Shown here: piece by piece, positions 13,901-26,500 of the stretch | Numbering within the stretch: position 1 is the stretch's first letter | Layout: the number at the start of each line of letters is the position of its first letter | Assembly (NCBI GenBank): GCA_013398955.1 | Contig: VWPU01003218.1 | Span: 62,001-126,000 of the forward strand | Length of the DNA: 64,000 nt | Direction: 5' to 3' | From: Callaeas wilsoni | Lineage: Eukaryota > Chordata > Aves > Passeriformes > Callaeidae | The notes under the pieces: generated by a model | What the model saw: only the letters and a program-made list of their open reading frames with translations | Database searches by the model: none | Told to the model about the DNA's origin: nothing | Position numbers and translations under genes: made by a program

Positions 13901-16900
13901 TTTCATCTTAAAGAATTGTTTCCTTGCTTGTCCACACCGGCTTACCAAATTCAGTACATCACTGTCCTTGTGCACATGTACTTGGGTGTTCTTCTATTGG
14001 AAAACCTGAGCTGGTGGGATGGTGGTTCCCATAACCATTACAAATGTGCCCCCAGGTCTGGAAAGAGAAAGCTCTCCCAGGTTCTCCAGTTCAGGCATAT
14101 GTATGATGTTCTCCAAAGCAAAGCATTTCTCAATTTTATCAGCAGAAATAAGGCCTAGAATAAGTGAAAAGTGCTAAAAAAACCCAGGACAAACATCTAT
14201 TGTGTTGAAAGCTGTAACAGAGAGAAGTGTTTAACCAGGCAGGTCTCCTAAGGTAGGTCTTTATTGCCTTGTGTAATTGCTTGAACAGCCTTGTGGCTGC
14301 TCTTTTATTAAGGGTGAACACTGGTGTTTTCTCAGCCTGTAGCTTTCTGACTCTGTTGATAGCTGGTAGCTATGCATAAGTGAATGAATCTGCTTCAGGG
14401 ACATCATGTCATATGAAGACAGTGGTTGTATCCATGCTGCTCAGAGTCAGCTTCCTTTACAGTGCACTGGCTCATCCACACAAGTACATGAATCCAAGCC
14501 TTCTCAACCCTGCAATTCTTTGGCCTGTGCCCATCCAGAGTGTCAGAAGTCACGTGAAGTCTGTGTTGCAGCCTGGCAGAACAATACCTCATGAACTCCC
14601 ATAGAGAGGTTGCATCCAGTATTAAAAATTGGTAAATATCCGCATGTGTCCTGTGATGTAAATATTGTGTGCTCACTTTAACTTCTTAGAAATATTTTTT
14701 AAAAATTGGAAGTGATGTACTGCCAAACTACTACTACAGATATCTTACGTGACAGAAAGGATCATGGGGTTAGGTGGAAAAATAATTCTGAGTGAATTAG
14801 CTGGGCCTGCTTCAGGGAGCCCTGGAATGCCATTATCCAAAACAGACTCCTCCTTTCTTAGATGCAACATCAGTAAACCAGATTGCCCAGTTACACTTCT
14901 GTTTCAGTCAGTCATTCCCTTAAAAAAACCCCTGAATATGAGTAATTTACATCAAGCTGTGTTTTAACTAACAGCATCTTAGACCACAGCCCAGGTGTTC
15001 CGTTTTGCACACTGGTATTTGAAGGCCAGTAATGTCTGCAGCTTCATCTAGGTGATAGTCATAACTGCACACTTTCCTTTCCCTGGATACTGAGATAGCA
15101 AGAACCATAATTTGTCTATTTACTGTAGAGCAGATGACAGGCTTAGGTACCTACCTTAGTTTCAAAGTCCAAGAGGAGAGCAATGTAGATACAAACCACG
15201 CTCACCTCAAGACCTCCCGCTCACAGCTCCCTTTGTTGCACTTAGCAAGTGCTGGAAGCCAGACTGTGTCATGTACCAAGCCACAGACACCATGTGTTTA
15301 AAAGTTTTATTCAGATTCAGGGTCACAACTCCTTCTCATCAGGTAACTTAATAAGTTATGGGTGGAGAGACAGCACCAAAAGAAAGGAAAAAGATTATGA
15401 TCTTTTTCTTTATTTATTTCCTCATTTCCTTATTTATACTCTAATCCTGCCTCCACTAAAATTGACAGAACTCCCACGGGCATCTGCAGGGGTAGGATGT
15501 CTCCTCCCAGATTATATCCACCTACTGTCTCTGATGAAACAGCTGTTAAAATCTGTGTCCCAGTGGTATATTTTGTTATTAAATTAATTATAAAATTAAT
15601 TATACCTCAAATTAATCTTCTGACTTGACCTTTACATCTGGTACTGGATCAATTAATGAATACTTCAATTTCAGCCCTGATGAAAGGCTTGTGTAGCTGA
15701 AAGATTGTTGCAGGTATAGACACTGCCTCAAAAAAATCTCTTACTTTCCTGTAGATTGTTGAAATGACAAGGAGAATAAAAAGAAATAGTGGTATCATAG
15801 AAGGAAAACAAAATAATTAAATTTCAGAAGTAAAAGTTTACCACATTAAATAGAGCAGAAAAATGAACATAGGGATACATCTAACTATGGAAGAGGTTTG
15901 TTAACTTGATCATGATGTTCTTATGTGACCAAAGAGTACTTCTAAAGTGCAGGGCTTGTGCATGACCTGCCATCATCCTTATGTTCAGGTGAGCCTTGGT
16001 CATATAAGGATTTCCTCTCCACACTGTGGTTTCCCTAAGGGGAAGATATGGTGAGCAGAGTGGAGAGTGAAGCCAGACTGGCTTCTATTAGGGCCTCATC
16101 TCTCATGAATGAATAAAGAGAGTCCAGGAATGGACGAGGTATAAGTCTGGTTTTTATCTTCAACTTTCATTACTACTTCTGTGGTAATTTTTCACTGCAA
16201 AAATATTTTTAATAGCATTCACACAGAAACCACAAAGAGTTAGATCATAACCTCAAAATCTGATCATATGGCAGCGTGGAATTTTGGACAAGGAGAAAAC
16301 AACTTATCCCAAAGAGATGTTTAGCACTTGGTCTAGGATCTTAGTGCTGAAAGTGGCAGTGTAGGGCATTTTAATGATGAAAATGATTAAAACAGAATTT
16401 ACCATTGAACTACCCTTTGAGCAGAAGGAGGACAGTCCATGATTAATGGCGTAGTTGGGTAGTTTAGCATTTCTAAGCCACAGGCTCATAGGTAGCATCT
16501 GACTCTGTTGGCTCATATAAAATTTAAAGGAGCTTTTCTTTTCACATAGCAGTTCAGAGTGGCTGGTTGCTGTACTAAGCTAATTTGAATCCTACTATAT
16601 AACTGGGCTGCAAATTTTGACATTTCCTGTTGAGTACCCAATTTAAAAATATCCAAAATTATACACACGGTAAAAACATGGGGACTGTGTACATGGCTCA
16701 TATGGACAGATGAGACAGGCACATTCTGAAGATTCCCATTGAACAAACTGAAGATGCACATATAGATTATTTTCTGTTTATAATCAGCTAATACAGTCTG
16801 ATTTTCTCTTGTTATTTCAGTTATCTGTGCTCCTGCTCACAGGTAATTGTGGCTGTGAAACCATAAGCCTAGGGGCTTTCTGAACTTTGAAACTCAGGGT

Positions 16901-17261
16901 CTGCATGCCAAGAGCCAAATGAATTGAAATAGTTTCCTGATTCATGGGCACAGCCCTGGTATCATGGCTGCCCACGGATGAAGGCTTTCAGACCAGTAAG
17001 ATTTTCAATGATGAAACTGAAAAGAATGCTGACTTTTATAATCATCTGCTGCCACACTCCTACTGACATAACTTTACTTGATTCATGAGGAGTGTCAACA
17101 ATTACACAAAATAGTGTTACATTGCATGGTGTTGAAAAAATAATTTTATTTTCGGTCAAGGAGGAAAATACATAGGGGCATTTCCAGTTCATTAGAAATG
17201 ATTCACAAATGCAACTGAGTCTCTAAATAATTTTTAGAGCTCCAGTTGGCCTTACTGGAAT
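10921..17261. other. Intergenic, no gene recognised
   Basis: AT-rich. Short ATT/TTA runs occur at 12150-12170 and 12582-12602. The 136-codon ORF at 12782-13192 and its antisense partner show no family motif. I see no splice-linked exon chain. Confidence 0.5.
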
Positions 17262-17335
17262 AGTGGGTTTGGACCAGGTGACCTCCAGAGGTCCCTTCCA
17301 ACCTTAAACATGTGGTTCTGTGATTTCAGGAACCA
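17262..17335 (+). mobile_element. CR1 LINE 3' end fragment
   Basis: GACCTCCAGAGGTCCCTTCC followed by AACCTTAAACATGTGGTTCT is the sense 3' end of avian CR1. Only about 75 bp remain. Confidence 0.88.
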
Positions 17336-18529
17336 CACATCCTGAACTTATATAGCATCATATGATGGCAAAAAAAAAATCTCAGACCTATGAGACCATC
17401 CACAAACTAAATCAAAGTCAGCAGTTTGTTCAAAACCAAAGTAGTTTTTCAATTGTAGAGATGTTTCAGGAAAATATGAGTGAGTGGATTATTGTCACAT
17501 TAACGGGGATGTTCATCCTTGGTATAGCTAAAACAGTTGTCATTTCTGCTGAAGGGTTACTTGGTGGAATATGTCTGCCTTATCTGATGGAAGGTAAGCC
17601 AGAAAGGGGAACAAAATATAGGAAAGTGGCTCTGAGGACAGTATGAGAGAATGACTGTGGGAAGGTACCACTCATCTGGGTAAAGCATTATGGACTGTAA
17701 TAGTGGGAAACAATCCAGGCTTGGCAAGTAGACTGATAACATGATATAATAAGACTTTGCCATCTGTAATGTCCCTGATCCCTAGCTGGAGAAATAACAA
17801 ATACATATTTGATATGCAGCTGCTTTGTTCCAGATTTGCTTCTGTTTGGATTGTGGCATGACATATCCCTGGTTCATGTTTTTAGAGTCTTTTCTGAGGA
17901 CTGGAGGTGCAGGAGAGTACGCATTCAGGTATTGTCCCAAAAGAGTTGGGTTTTTTTTTACACGTGTGAAAATCCATTATCTTGGCAATGCTCCTGGGGC
18001 TTCTGCAGGCTTATACAGGAGGCGAGGGTCTTGCAGTTGTTACATGCAATATTGCTGAGGTCTTGGCACTGTGGGATAAGCCTTTCCAAAGACAACCTCA
18101 TCCATATCCAATTTCATATGAAAATTCAAAATTAAAAAACCAAAACAACAGCAAAATACTTCTTATTTTAAATAAGTACTCTGCCAAGACTCCTCTTTAA
18201 AAATTGTACTTACTGTATTTCCTGTCTCTGTCCAGCTGGGATCCAGAAATGACTTATCCTTCTGCCCTCCCTGTAAAGAACAGCCTTTCCCAGTTCTGTC
18301 TCAACTGCGTTTTTCCTAGAGATGGAACAAGAGGGCTCAGCAGTCTCCTCACCACTCCATCTATATCTTCAACCACCATATTGGCACCTTGTAATCATGG
18401 CCTTCATAGAAGACAGAAACAAGTCCTACTAGGTCCTCCAGAAAAATGGACCTAGGTGGCTGTAGACAGATGGATGTGGGATCTGGATTTACTACGGACC
18501 ATGGTGACAGAGTGACAGCGACAGGCAGG
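17336..18529. other. Intergenic between CR1 fragment and solo LTR
   Basis: No feature recognised; short overlapping ORFs only. Confidence 0.5.
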
Positions 18530-18798
18530 TGTGGCTAGCACAGACCTTTCCCGTGAGAATTTTTCTTCTATTCCTTCTGTGTTCTATAAACAAAGATAGA
18601 GTTTGGATGTTATTAAAACAGTTCCTCGGGTTTGTGCAGTTCGAACCTGGCCAATCGGGCCTAGGGGGAGGTTATGAACTGACCAATCTGGGTGACCTTT
18701 CAAGAATCCATATAAACTGGAGACAGAAAAATAAAAGAGCTTTTTCCGATGCTATTGAGAGAGCACATCTTCATTTCTCGACAGCGGCCGTAGTGACA
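18530..18798 (+). mobile_element. Solo LTR (269 bp) with 6-bp target duplication
   Basis: Begins TGTGGCTAGC and ends GTAGTGACA, giving TG...CA ends. Flanked by GGCAGG on both sides (18524-18529 and 18799-18804), a perfect 6-bp target duplication. Contains two CCAAT boxes, a TATAAAC at 18711-18717 and AATAAA at 18730-18735, in LTR order. The short length and 6-bp duplication suggest an alpha/beta-like (ERVK-type) avian retrovirus. No internal retroviral genes remain beside it. Confidence 0.85.
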
Positions 18799-19350
18799 GG
18801 CAGGCACCTGAGCTCTGGGGGATTGCAGGGACACTGATGACCTTAATAGGTAATTTTCTCTATAGTCAACAAGCTGAAGAGACTGGGGTAAACTTCTGCA
18901 AATCATATTCCAAATCACTCCTGTCTATGCTCCTGAAAACATCCCTCTCTCTTGCCAGTACTTTTTGCAGTGATGTGTTTTTCTCAGTTAACGAATATGT
19001 TGTTTTAATTCTGTTTAGCATTGTAATCACATCACAAGGCTTCAGTGTGCTCCTGACTCAGGCCACATGTTCCATTGGTGAGAAATACAGCTGTTCCATG
19101 TAAGAAATACAGCTGTTGGAAAAACTGTTAAGTATTTCACTAAGAAAAAGATTAAAATACAATTGGACTTGCATTTAGAGGTATAAATGCCTGTGATCCA
19201 ACCCAGACATGATTAAAACAGCCCTAAAGTGTATCAGTAGGAGTTATCCTGAAATGAATTAATATAAAGCAGGCATGCAGAAAGCAGTGCTCCTCCTGCC
19301 TTAAACATCCAACACACCATGACCAGCAGCATCTTCTGTGTCTTAGTGGT

Positions 19351-19482
19351 ATATCCCTCAGCAAGTTTGCAGATGACACAAAGCTGAGCAGTGCAGTTGA
19401 CACAACAGAAGGATGGGATGCCATCGAGGGCAACCTGGACAAACTTGAGAACTGGGCCCGTGAGAACTTCATGAGGTTTATA
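19351..19482 (+). mobile_element. CR1 LINE ORF2 fragment (reverse transcriptase part)
   Basis: The plus strand translates to [20 protein letters not shown] followed by a [19 protein letters not shown] stretch. FADDTKL is the reverse transcriptase active-site segment of CR1 ORF2. It is an isolated internal piece without the 3' tail. Confidence 0.9.
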
Positions 19483-22344
19483 GGTGGTAAAAGAAGCTGA
19501 GAACAAAGTGCTGGTAGTATGGATGAAGGCTGCATATACCACTGGATCTAAAAACATAAGCAGAATCTCTAGTTATGTTTTTACTTAATAGTATAGATAA
19601 AAAATAAAATCAAGAGTCAAGAAATCAGAGCAGACAGGAGATTCATCAGATCAGAAAGTGAAGCAAGAATGCAACCTGACACATGAGGATTGACGAACAT
19701 TATGATCCAAAGTTTAAGTGCTGATGCCATTCCTCTGACTTGCACATTCTATCATAGAGGTTGCTGTTGTTTAGCAAGGAAGAAATCCATAAAAGAAGGC
19801 TTGATCTCTGTGGTATTTAAAAGACTCTATTTAAAACAGCAAGAAAGGAAGAATTTTAATCTAGTACGACATTAGGAGTAAATGAGTATGGCTGTAAAGG
19901 AGACTGAAAAGTCTCCTAAATAGAAACTACTTCTACCTTTCAGTCAATAACATGCTGGGCTCCTAATGAGATATTGTCATCCTGATTCTAATTACTTGTA
20001 CCACATGGAATTATTCACCCCATATACAACCTGTAGCTAATTTTGATCTTTTTGTGCCAGCTGTGGAGCACAAATTCCATCTATCACTGAACATTTTAAT
20101 TAGTGCTGCTTAAAAAAAAATTAATATGCTGAAGTAAATTTTTTTCCATACGTTAAAAAAAGATTAATGCTGTACTGAAAAACAACCCTTGGCAATATTG
20201 AGAGGCTTGTATTTTCTTGAGATGCTATAAAAACCATACCTTTGGAGGAAGGGGACACAAAGGAGAAGGTGAACCTTTGAAATCTTCATACTTGGGGTTT
20301 ATGCAGAAGAGAAGTGGAGGCAAATCTTCCTTTAATAATTGAACATGAAGCCTTGTGCCACTACAAATCTTAGAAAATCCCACACAATCCAATTACACAT
20401 CTTATGTTATCACTGGGAATTCTGCAGCTCAGTACTCAAAGGAATCAGTTCTTCTTTAATTTGAGTTGTGCTTAGGCTTTGGTATCCCTACTCAGACCCT
20501 CCATCTGGGATTGGTGTATATTGGTTCTGAGCTTTAGACAGTAAAAGAATTAATCACAATACAACTGATCTCTAAGGAATACTGCCTCCACCCACTATTT
20601 TATTAGAATACTTTGTAGACAAAAAGTGGAATTCTTTAATTTAGTTTTGCTCTTCCAGGTCTTTTGAGAGATGAACTACATGAAAGGTCACACTAGGTTT
20701 ATATTGGAGATGGTCACTTGCCTAGCACATTTTCAGTTATCAAAACAGAAATGGTAAAAACATCCTTCCTGACATTTTTTTTCAGATTTCAGACTATTGT
20801 CTTTATTAAGGAATCAAACTATTCATTTTATTTTACTTAGATCTTGTTTCATATTTCATGATTTTGTAGATTATTTATGTGCACTTACTGCTGGCAAAAC
20901 TGACAGTTTTGGGAACACTGACAGTCCAAAATTCTTTTACATTAGTTTTCACACAGGATATCAAAGGAACCAGAAGAAATGCTTTGAGAATTCCATTACC
21001 AATTCAAACGGACATTCCTGTTTATAAATATCTGAGACACTGTAAGGAAACACAAAATAAAAAAGTGAGTGCTCTATTACTAATGAGAATTTTCTGACTT
21101 GGTATTATGCTAAACCCCTGTTTAATCACATTACATTAATTTAAAATGCTCTGAGGTAAGGGGAAATAAATAGTAGGGCAGGAGAAGTTGTAAGTTCTCT
21201 GAATTTGCTCTTTGGTAAAAGACTGTGTTGACACAGAAATGGCTAAGCATATGAAAAGCAAATAAAAGAACATGTTGATTTTCTTTCTCCATTGGTTTGT
21301 GGAAAGGTTCTTCTTCAGAGAGCTAGAAAAAGCCACTCCACCAAAAGAAATGTCACTGTTCATCGTAGCTAGGCAGACATCTACTGTGGTCTAAGAAGGA
21401 CTGAGAGGCATGATGTATCAGGAAAACAAGTTTTCATGGAGGAGTGACCTTTATATACTGTTGTATTTAACTTGTATTGTATTATATATTACTATTATAT
21501 ATTACATATTATTATAGATTATATTGAAGGGTGAAGTACAGAAATTTATTTTAATGAATACCAGGTGCTTTAAAATGTTATCAAAGCAGAAAACATACCA
21601 AATTACGATATGTCACCAATTCACAAATTTATTCCTAATTGAAAAGGTAAAATTGTCCTATGACAGGATAGGTTTTAATCAACTTTTTTCCTACCTTTTA
21701 CTTTCTTCCCATTTTCTGTCTATTCTTTATCTGTCATCATCATTCTATTTTTTCCTAATCTCCTAATCTTTTTTGAGGAGAGAACACAGACACATTCTTC
21801 CTCTAAAATAATTCCTGTCATTTAAAATCTTACTTGACTGATAGCTCATGGTAACACTGAAGCGAAGGAAGAAGTGTAAACCAAATGATTTAATGACAAC
21901 CAAATGTCCCAGGGAAATGTGAGAGCTTCAGTTCACCTTCTAGAGTCCTAAGAGCTCTGATGCTGACCTAAAAGCCGTCTAGCCCTTGCCAGGGTTAAAA
22001 GCTGTCCTTCCATTAAAGCATTATCATGGTAGATACTGAGGGTACCTTAGTGTCACCATGTCTGATGGCCCAGTAAGGCTGCACGATTTATCAATCCCAT
22101 TCTCAGACAGATGAACCGTTCTACGAGCAGTGTTTAGGGTATGTCCTTGTGGAATTAGGGAAGGTTTTTTAATTGTTTAATGAGAGTGATGCAGTTTAAA
22201 TCCACTAGCATGTGCTAAGCAAGAAAGGGAAGCATCGGTTTGCTTCTATGAAAGCATATTTTGCAATTACAAGTTAGACTAAAAATCTTAAGAATATTTA
22301 GAATTTGCTTTGCTATTAAAAAAATATTAACAAATGACAGCAAG
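19483..22344. other. Intergenic, just 3' of POSTN
   Basis: AT-rich, no gene or repeat recognised. A TAT-rich stretch lies at 21480-21525. Confidence 0.5.
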
Positions 22345-23531
22345 CACAGTTCAGCCAAATTCTTTATTGAGTATTTGTTTCAAAACAGAAGTAGAAAAAC
22401 GTGTTAGACAATGCCTCTGATACTTTGGTCTGCAAAATTAAGGAACTTTGAACAGATTTTTTTCTACTCTATGAATAATTGTCTTTCACCTTTTGTTGAT
22501 AAAGGCAGACAACTTCTATGAGTACAAAACTAGAGTTATAAAATTGACATAATTTACAGAAAACTCCCCATTAGTAACAGACATTAGCAAAGCATGTTTT
22601 GATACAAAAGCTTTCAGACCTGGCCTCATTTTTTAAGACTTTTTTCCATGCTGAGTTAACTGTTTGCATGCATTTTGTTTATCCCTTTTATAATCCACTT
22701 TAATAATCAAAAGACACATTTAGGGAAAAGTGGGAAAACACATAAGAATCTCAGTATATGTATTGTTATAGGATTCCTTTAATGGGAATGATTTTTTCTT
22801 ATAAATAAAGAAGTCAACATGGTCTCAAATACATTGCAAGAAGCTCAATGTTTGCTTTTTTTCTTTTTTCAAGAGCTTCAATTAGCCAAGTTACTAGAAG
22901 ATATTTGGATATGTGATGTAGGACAAAAAACCATGATACATTTAATATAAGGCATATTTCTTTGCTTAGAAAAGATAATGTTACTGGTATCATTATGAAT
23001 TTAAACACATGATGAATTTTGACTTATAAAAAGCATACAATATTACTGAACCAAAAGTGCTATGTTAACATCTCATATTTCCTTAGATTACTATAAAAGT
23101 CACCTGAGGTGATTATTTTTTTTTTCCTAGAAATTATCTAATTTCATTAATATTTAATATTTAGTGGAAATAATCATAATAAAAAAATACACTCTGTATT
23201 GTTCCCTGCTCATTTTTAATCCAATCCTACAAACACTTACTAACCATCATGAGAAGGAATCCTGGTTCTACAGGAGTTTTTGGGCTTCCAGGATCCCACC
23301 CTGCATAGTGCTTAATAGCAAGAGCAGTAAAAGCACCTCCAAGTGAGTACTGTGCTGGCAGAGAGTATCTGCAGCTTCACATCTTTTTGTGGATTCATGG
23401 TTCAGTTTACATTATTTCATCAAAACAATGTCATTTTCTAATCTTCTCATTAAACAAAACAAAACAAAGCAATTCCCCTCAAAGATCATGTTGTTAATTT
23501 GTAATTCTGTGAATTCTGTCTTGGCAAGATT
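22345..23531 (-). other. POSTN: POSTN 3' untranslated region (predicted)
   Basis: About 1.2 kb of AT-rich sequence after the TAA, ending about 18 nt past an AATAAA signal. An ATTAAA at 22783-22778 could give a shorter form. Small ORFs here on either strand look like chance. The exact cleavage site is inferred. Confidence 0.6.
22363..22368 (-). terminator. POSTN: POSTN polyadenylation signal AATAAA
   Basis: The first canonical AATAAA after the stop codon on the gene strand. A GT-rich stretch (TGTGCTTGCTGTCATTTG) follows about 16 nt later, as expected of a downstream element. Confidence 0.65.
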
Positions 23532-23572
23532 TTAGGAATGATCTAGTCTTGTCCTCCTTCTTGCTGCTCCTC
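23532..23572 (-). CDS. POSTN: POSTN coding exon 24 (C-terminus and stop)
   Basis: The last coding exon completes the protein with [13 protein letters not shown] and TAA at 23534-23532. This resembles the basic human end GSRRRLREGRSQ. Acceptor tttgcag. In the next frame the exon reads into a TAG at 23545-23543, nine bases earlier. The phase-1 reading is preferred because it keeps the arginine-rich end. Confidence 0.88.
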
Positions 23573-26500
23573 CTGCAAAATATGAAAAAAGAAATTTACT
23601 TATTACCTATAATTATATATAACACAAGAAGACTATATACTGTATTTACTTCTGAAACAGACATGTGAAAAGGAATGATGAAGCCTGGTGCTGAACATTT
23701 CTCTCGTGCTGGCAGCTGTGAAATTAAACTGATCTTTCAGCTTCTTCATTAATCAAAATAACATAGACTCTGAGAGTTATAAATCCTGTGGTGGAGAATC
23801 CCAGAGTGCCATTTTTCCATTGGTAAGACCCTAAAGTAAGATTTCACTTTGATAGTTTTGTTCTCTGAAACACTCTTTAAGTAAAGCACATAATCTAGGT
23901 TGTTTTAAGATACCAGAAAAAAAAAATTAGCAATTCCAGATTTTGTAGGGTTTTTTTAAAACAAAAATACAACTTTTTCCTTTTGAAATCTGTATTTTTA
24001 CGAACTTTTTTTCCCCCTCCTTACTCTTAAGATAACTGAGAATAACATTTGATATGTGTTATAAGGTTTAAGTGTATGGGATTTTTTTTACCTTGTGTCC
24101 TCCTGGTTGGTTGTGCTTTCCGTACAGGTGCTTCTAGAAAACAGAAATGTTGCAGTCAGAAGTTATTTGCTGAAGCCTTTGAATTAAAACTTATTAGAAA
24201 TATTGGAAAATCATTGCTGGCTTTTAAAGTTTGTTCTTTAAATTTTTCAGTAAATTAACAATTTTGTTCCAGAAGGATGTTGGCTTGATCACCTGAAATA
24301 TGAATGCTTACAATACAATTCCCACATTTCTCTCATGTGCAGTCATCCATTAAATCTTGGTAACATTTTAAAAGTATTTTTGCATTTTAAACACATGAAT
24401 TAATCCATTATCCACACTGATCTTCTACAGATGGTTACATGATGTAGGCAGGTGTTCAGGGCATTTCATCTATGCTCTTCATTCATCAAACACCATGTGA
24501 CACCGTCAGTGAAGTACAAGCTCAGGTTAAAGCACAGGACTCAGTCTCAGCTTTTGGCAGTGGATGTCCAGGTCTGTTGCATTGACATTACCTCAGGAAT
24601 TACTCAAAAGCAAAATGCTTGAAACCATTACAAGATGTTGGCCACATTTCCAGCTGTATTTGAGGCTTGATTTGTAACTGCATTGTGAGTCCACAGTTTG
24701 AGTCCACATTTGGAGTTCAGTTAATTTTATCAGGCTTCTGCTTTAAAAGGTGGAGCAGAGCAAGGGCTATTGAATAGGTACCACCCTCATTAGATATATC
24801 CTTTTTATTTCACTTATTCAGTGAAACTATGGATGTGTTTTCCATTTTCTCATTGAACCTTGAGACTTTTTTCAACCAGATGTCTCCTCATTGGGAGGAA
24901 AAACACATCACAAGCATAATTCTTCTGTTACTGTCACAGAAATGTTAGTGCAGTAATTTTTCCTACTTTACAACCATGAAGTACTTGTGTATTTACTTAA
25001 CAAGCTGCAGCCAGTTCTCTTTTCATCCTGAAGTACAGGGTATATAAATGCATTGCCCTGAGATAAAGGCTTGACCTCATTCCAGGTGAGACTAAACACT
25101 GGGTATCTGCACCACCATGGCAGAAAATTTCAAGCTCTGCACTGCCCTGACAAGGACAGAATATGGTCCATCCAAAGTATGCTTTCCATACTTAGGTGCT
25201 GTCCGTACAATTATGCTTTCAGACAAGCCTCATGTTTGAAGATCACACCCACCCGTCATTTTCAGGCAGTAGGAGACTCCCCAGCATGCCTTGTACTACT
25301 CAGCACTGAAGCTGTACAAACACTATATACAAACCTTCATTATTTGGCACAGACTTCAAAATTAAAAAGGCAGAAACACATTTATTTAATTTCATTCTCC
25401 AAAAGCCATAATATTTTTTTCCTGTGTATTTAGTTCAAAGGCTGACAGAATAAACTATTCTGCTTTATTAGAATTAGAACTATAGTTATAAAAAGACATA
25501 AATACAAAAGAAACCCTAAGCAAATTACTTCTTAACTCTGAATGAAGATATTAAACAATGATTGTTAAACTTGAAGAACAAATTGCTTGTATAAAGGCAG
25601 ATTGAATTCTATTTGTCTCCTTTTGGATCTTTATTCCATTCTGGTTCTTCAAATCCAAGAGCTTCCCTCATTTAACAACAGGACAAAGGTAGAGAAATTC
25701 CAAGACCCTGTGAAATATTTACACAACCCCAGAGGTTATATTCCCTACACCCCACCCACTGCTTCACAAAGCTGAGAAACCCTCACAACAAGAGATCACA
25801 TTTACACTGACAAGAAATAACTCAAGTTAAAAGCAACTCACGTGGTCTTCTTCTGTATGTGCTGCTTAAAGAAAAGTAAATTCTTTACAGTGCGTGTTCC
25901 TTTAAATGTTTTATCTAAGCTTTGTGTTTAGGCATTTCCTCTTGTCTACTATGCTTGCCAAATCTTTTAGTTACTTTTAGCCATAAGATAAGCCTCAACA
26001 TTTTTATTTGCAAATTCAGTGAAAGAATTCTTCTCCAAAACAATTATAAAACTCTTCTTGCTAAAATGCTGGCTTTGGACCTAGTAATTTTTATGAATAG
26101 ATACTATAAAACCTCACCTGGAATGATCACTTTAGACAAAGCAGGTCTTAGTGATACTGAATTTTTGACAAACTAACCTTCCAGATGAACTTTCTTGATT
26201 TCTCTCTTGATAATCTGTGGCTCTCCCTCAATTAGTTTAGTAACCTTGGTGTATTCAGTTCCGGCTATGGTAAGCATCAAAAACAAATGAGTTAAACCTG
26301 GCATAGCATTTTTCCATGTGCAAGGAGCCTTCAGTGGAAACAATGTCATTTTTGGGCATACGTGTTACAGGCTACCATGCTATTCATGCCGTAAGGCATG
26401 TTAGTTCTATGGATTCATTGCAATCTTGGTTTAAAGTTTTGTTTCAGCAAAGACTGCTAATTGTTTTAAGCAGTGCTGGATATTTTATGAGCAGAATTAA

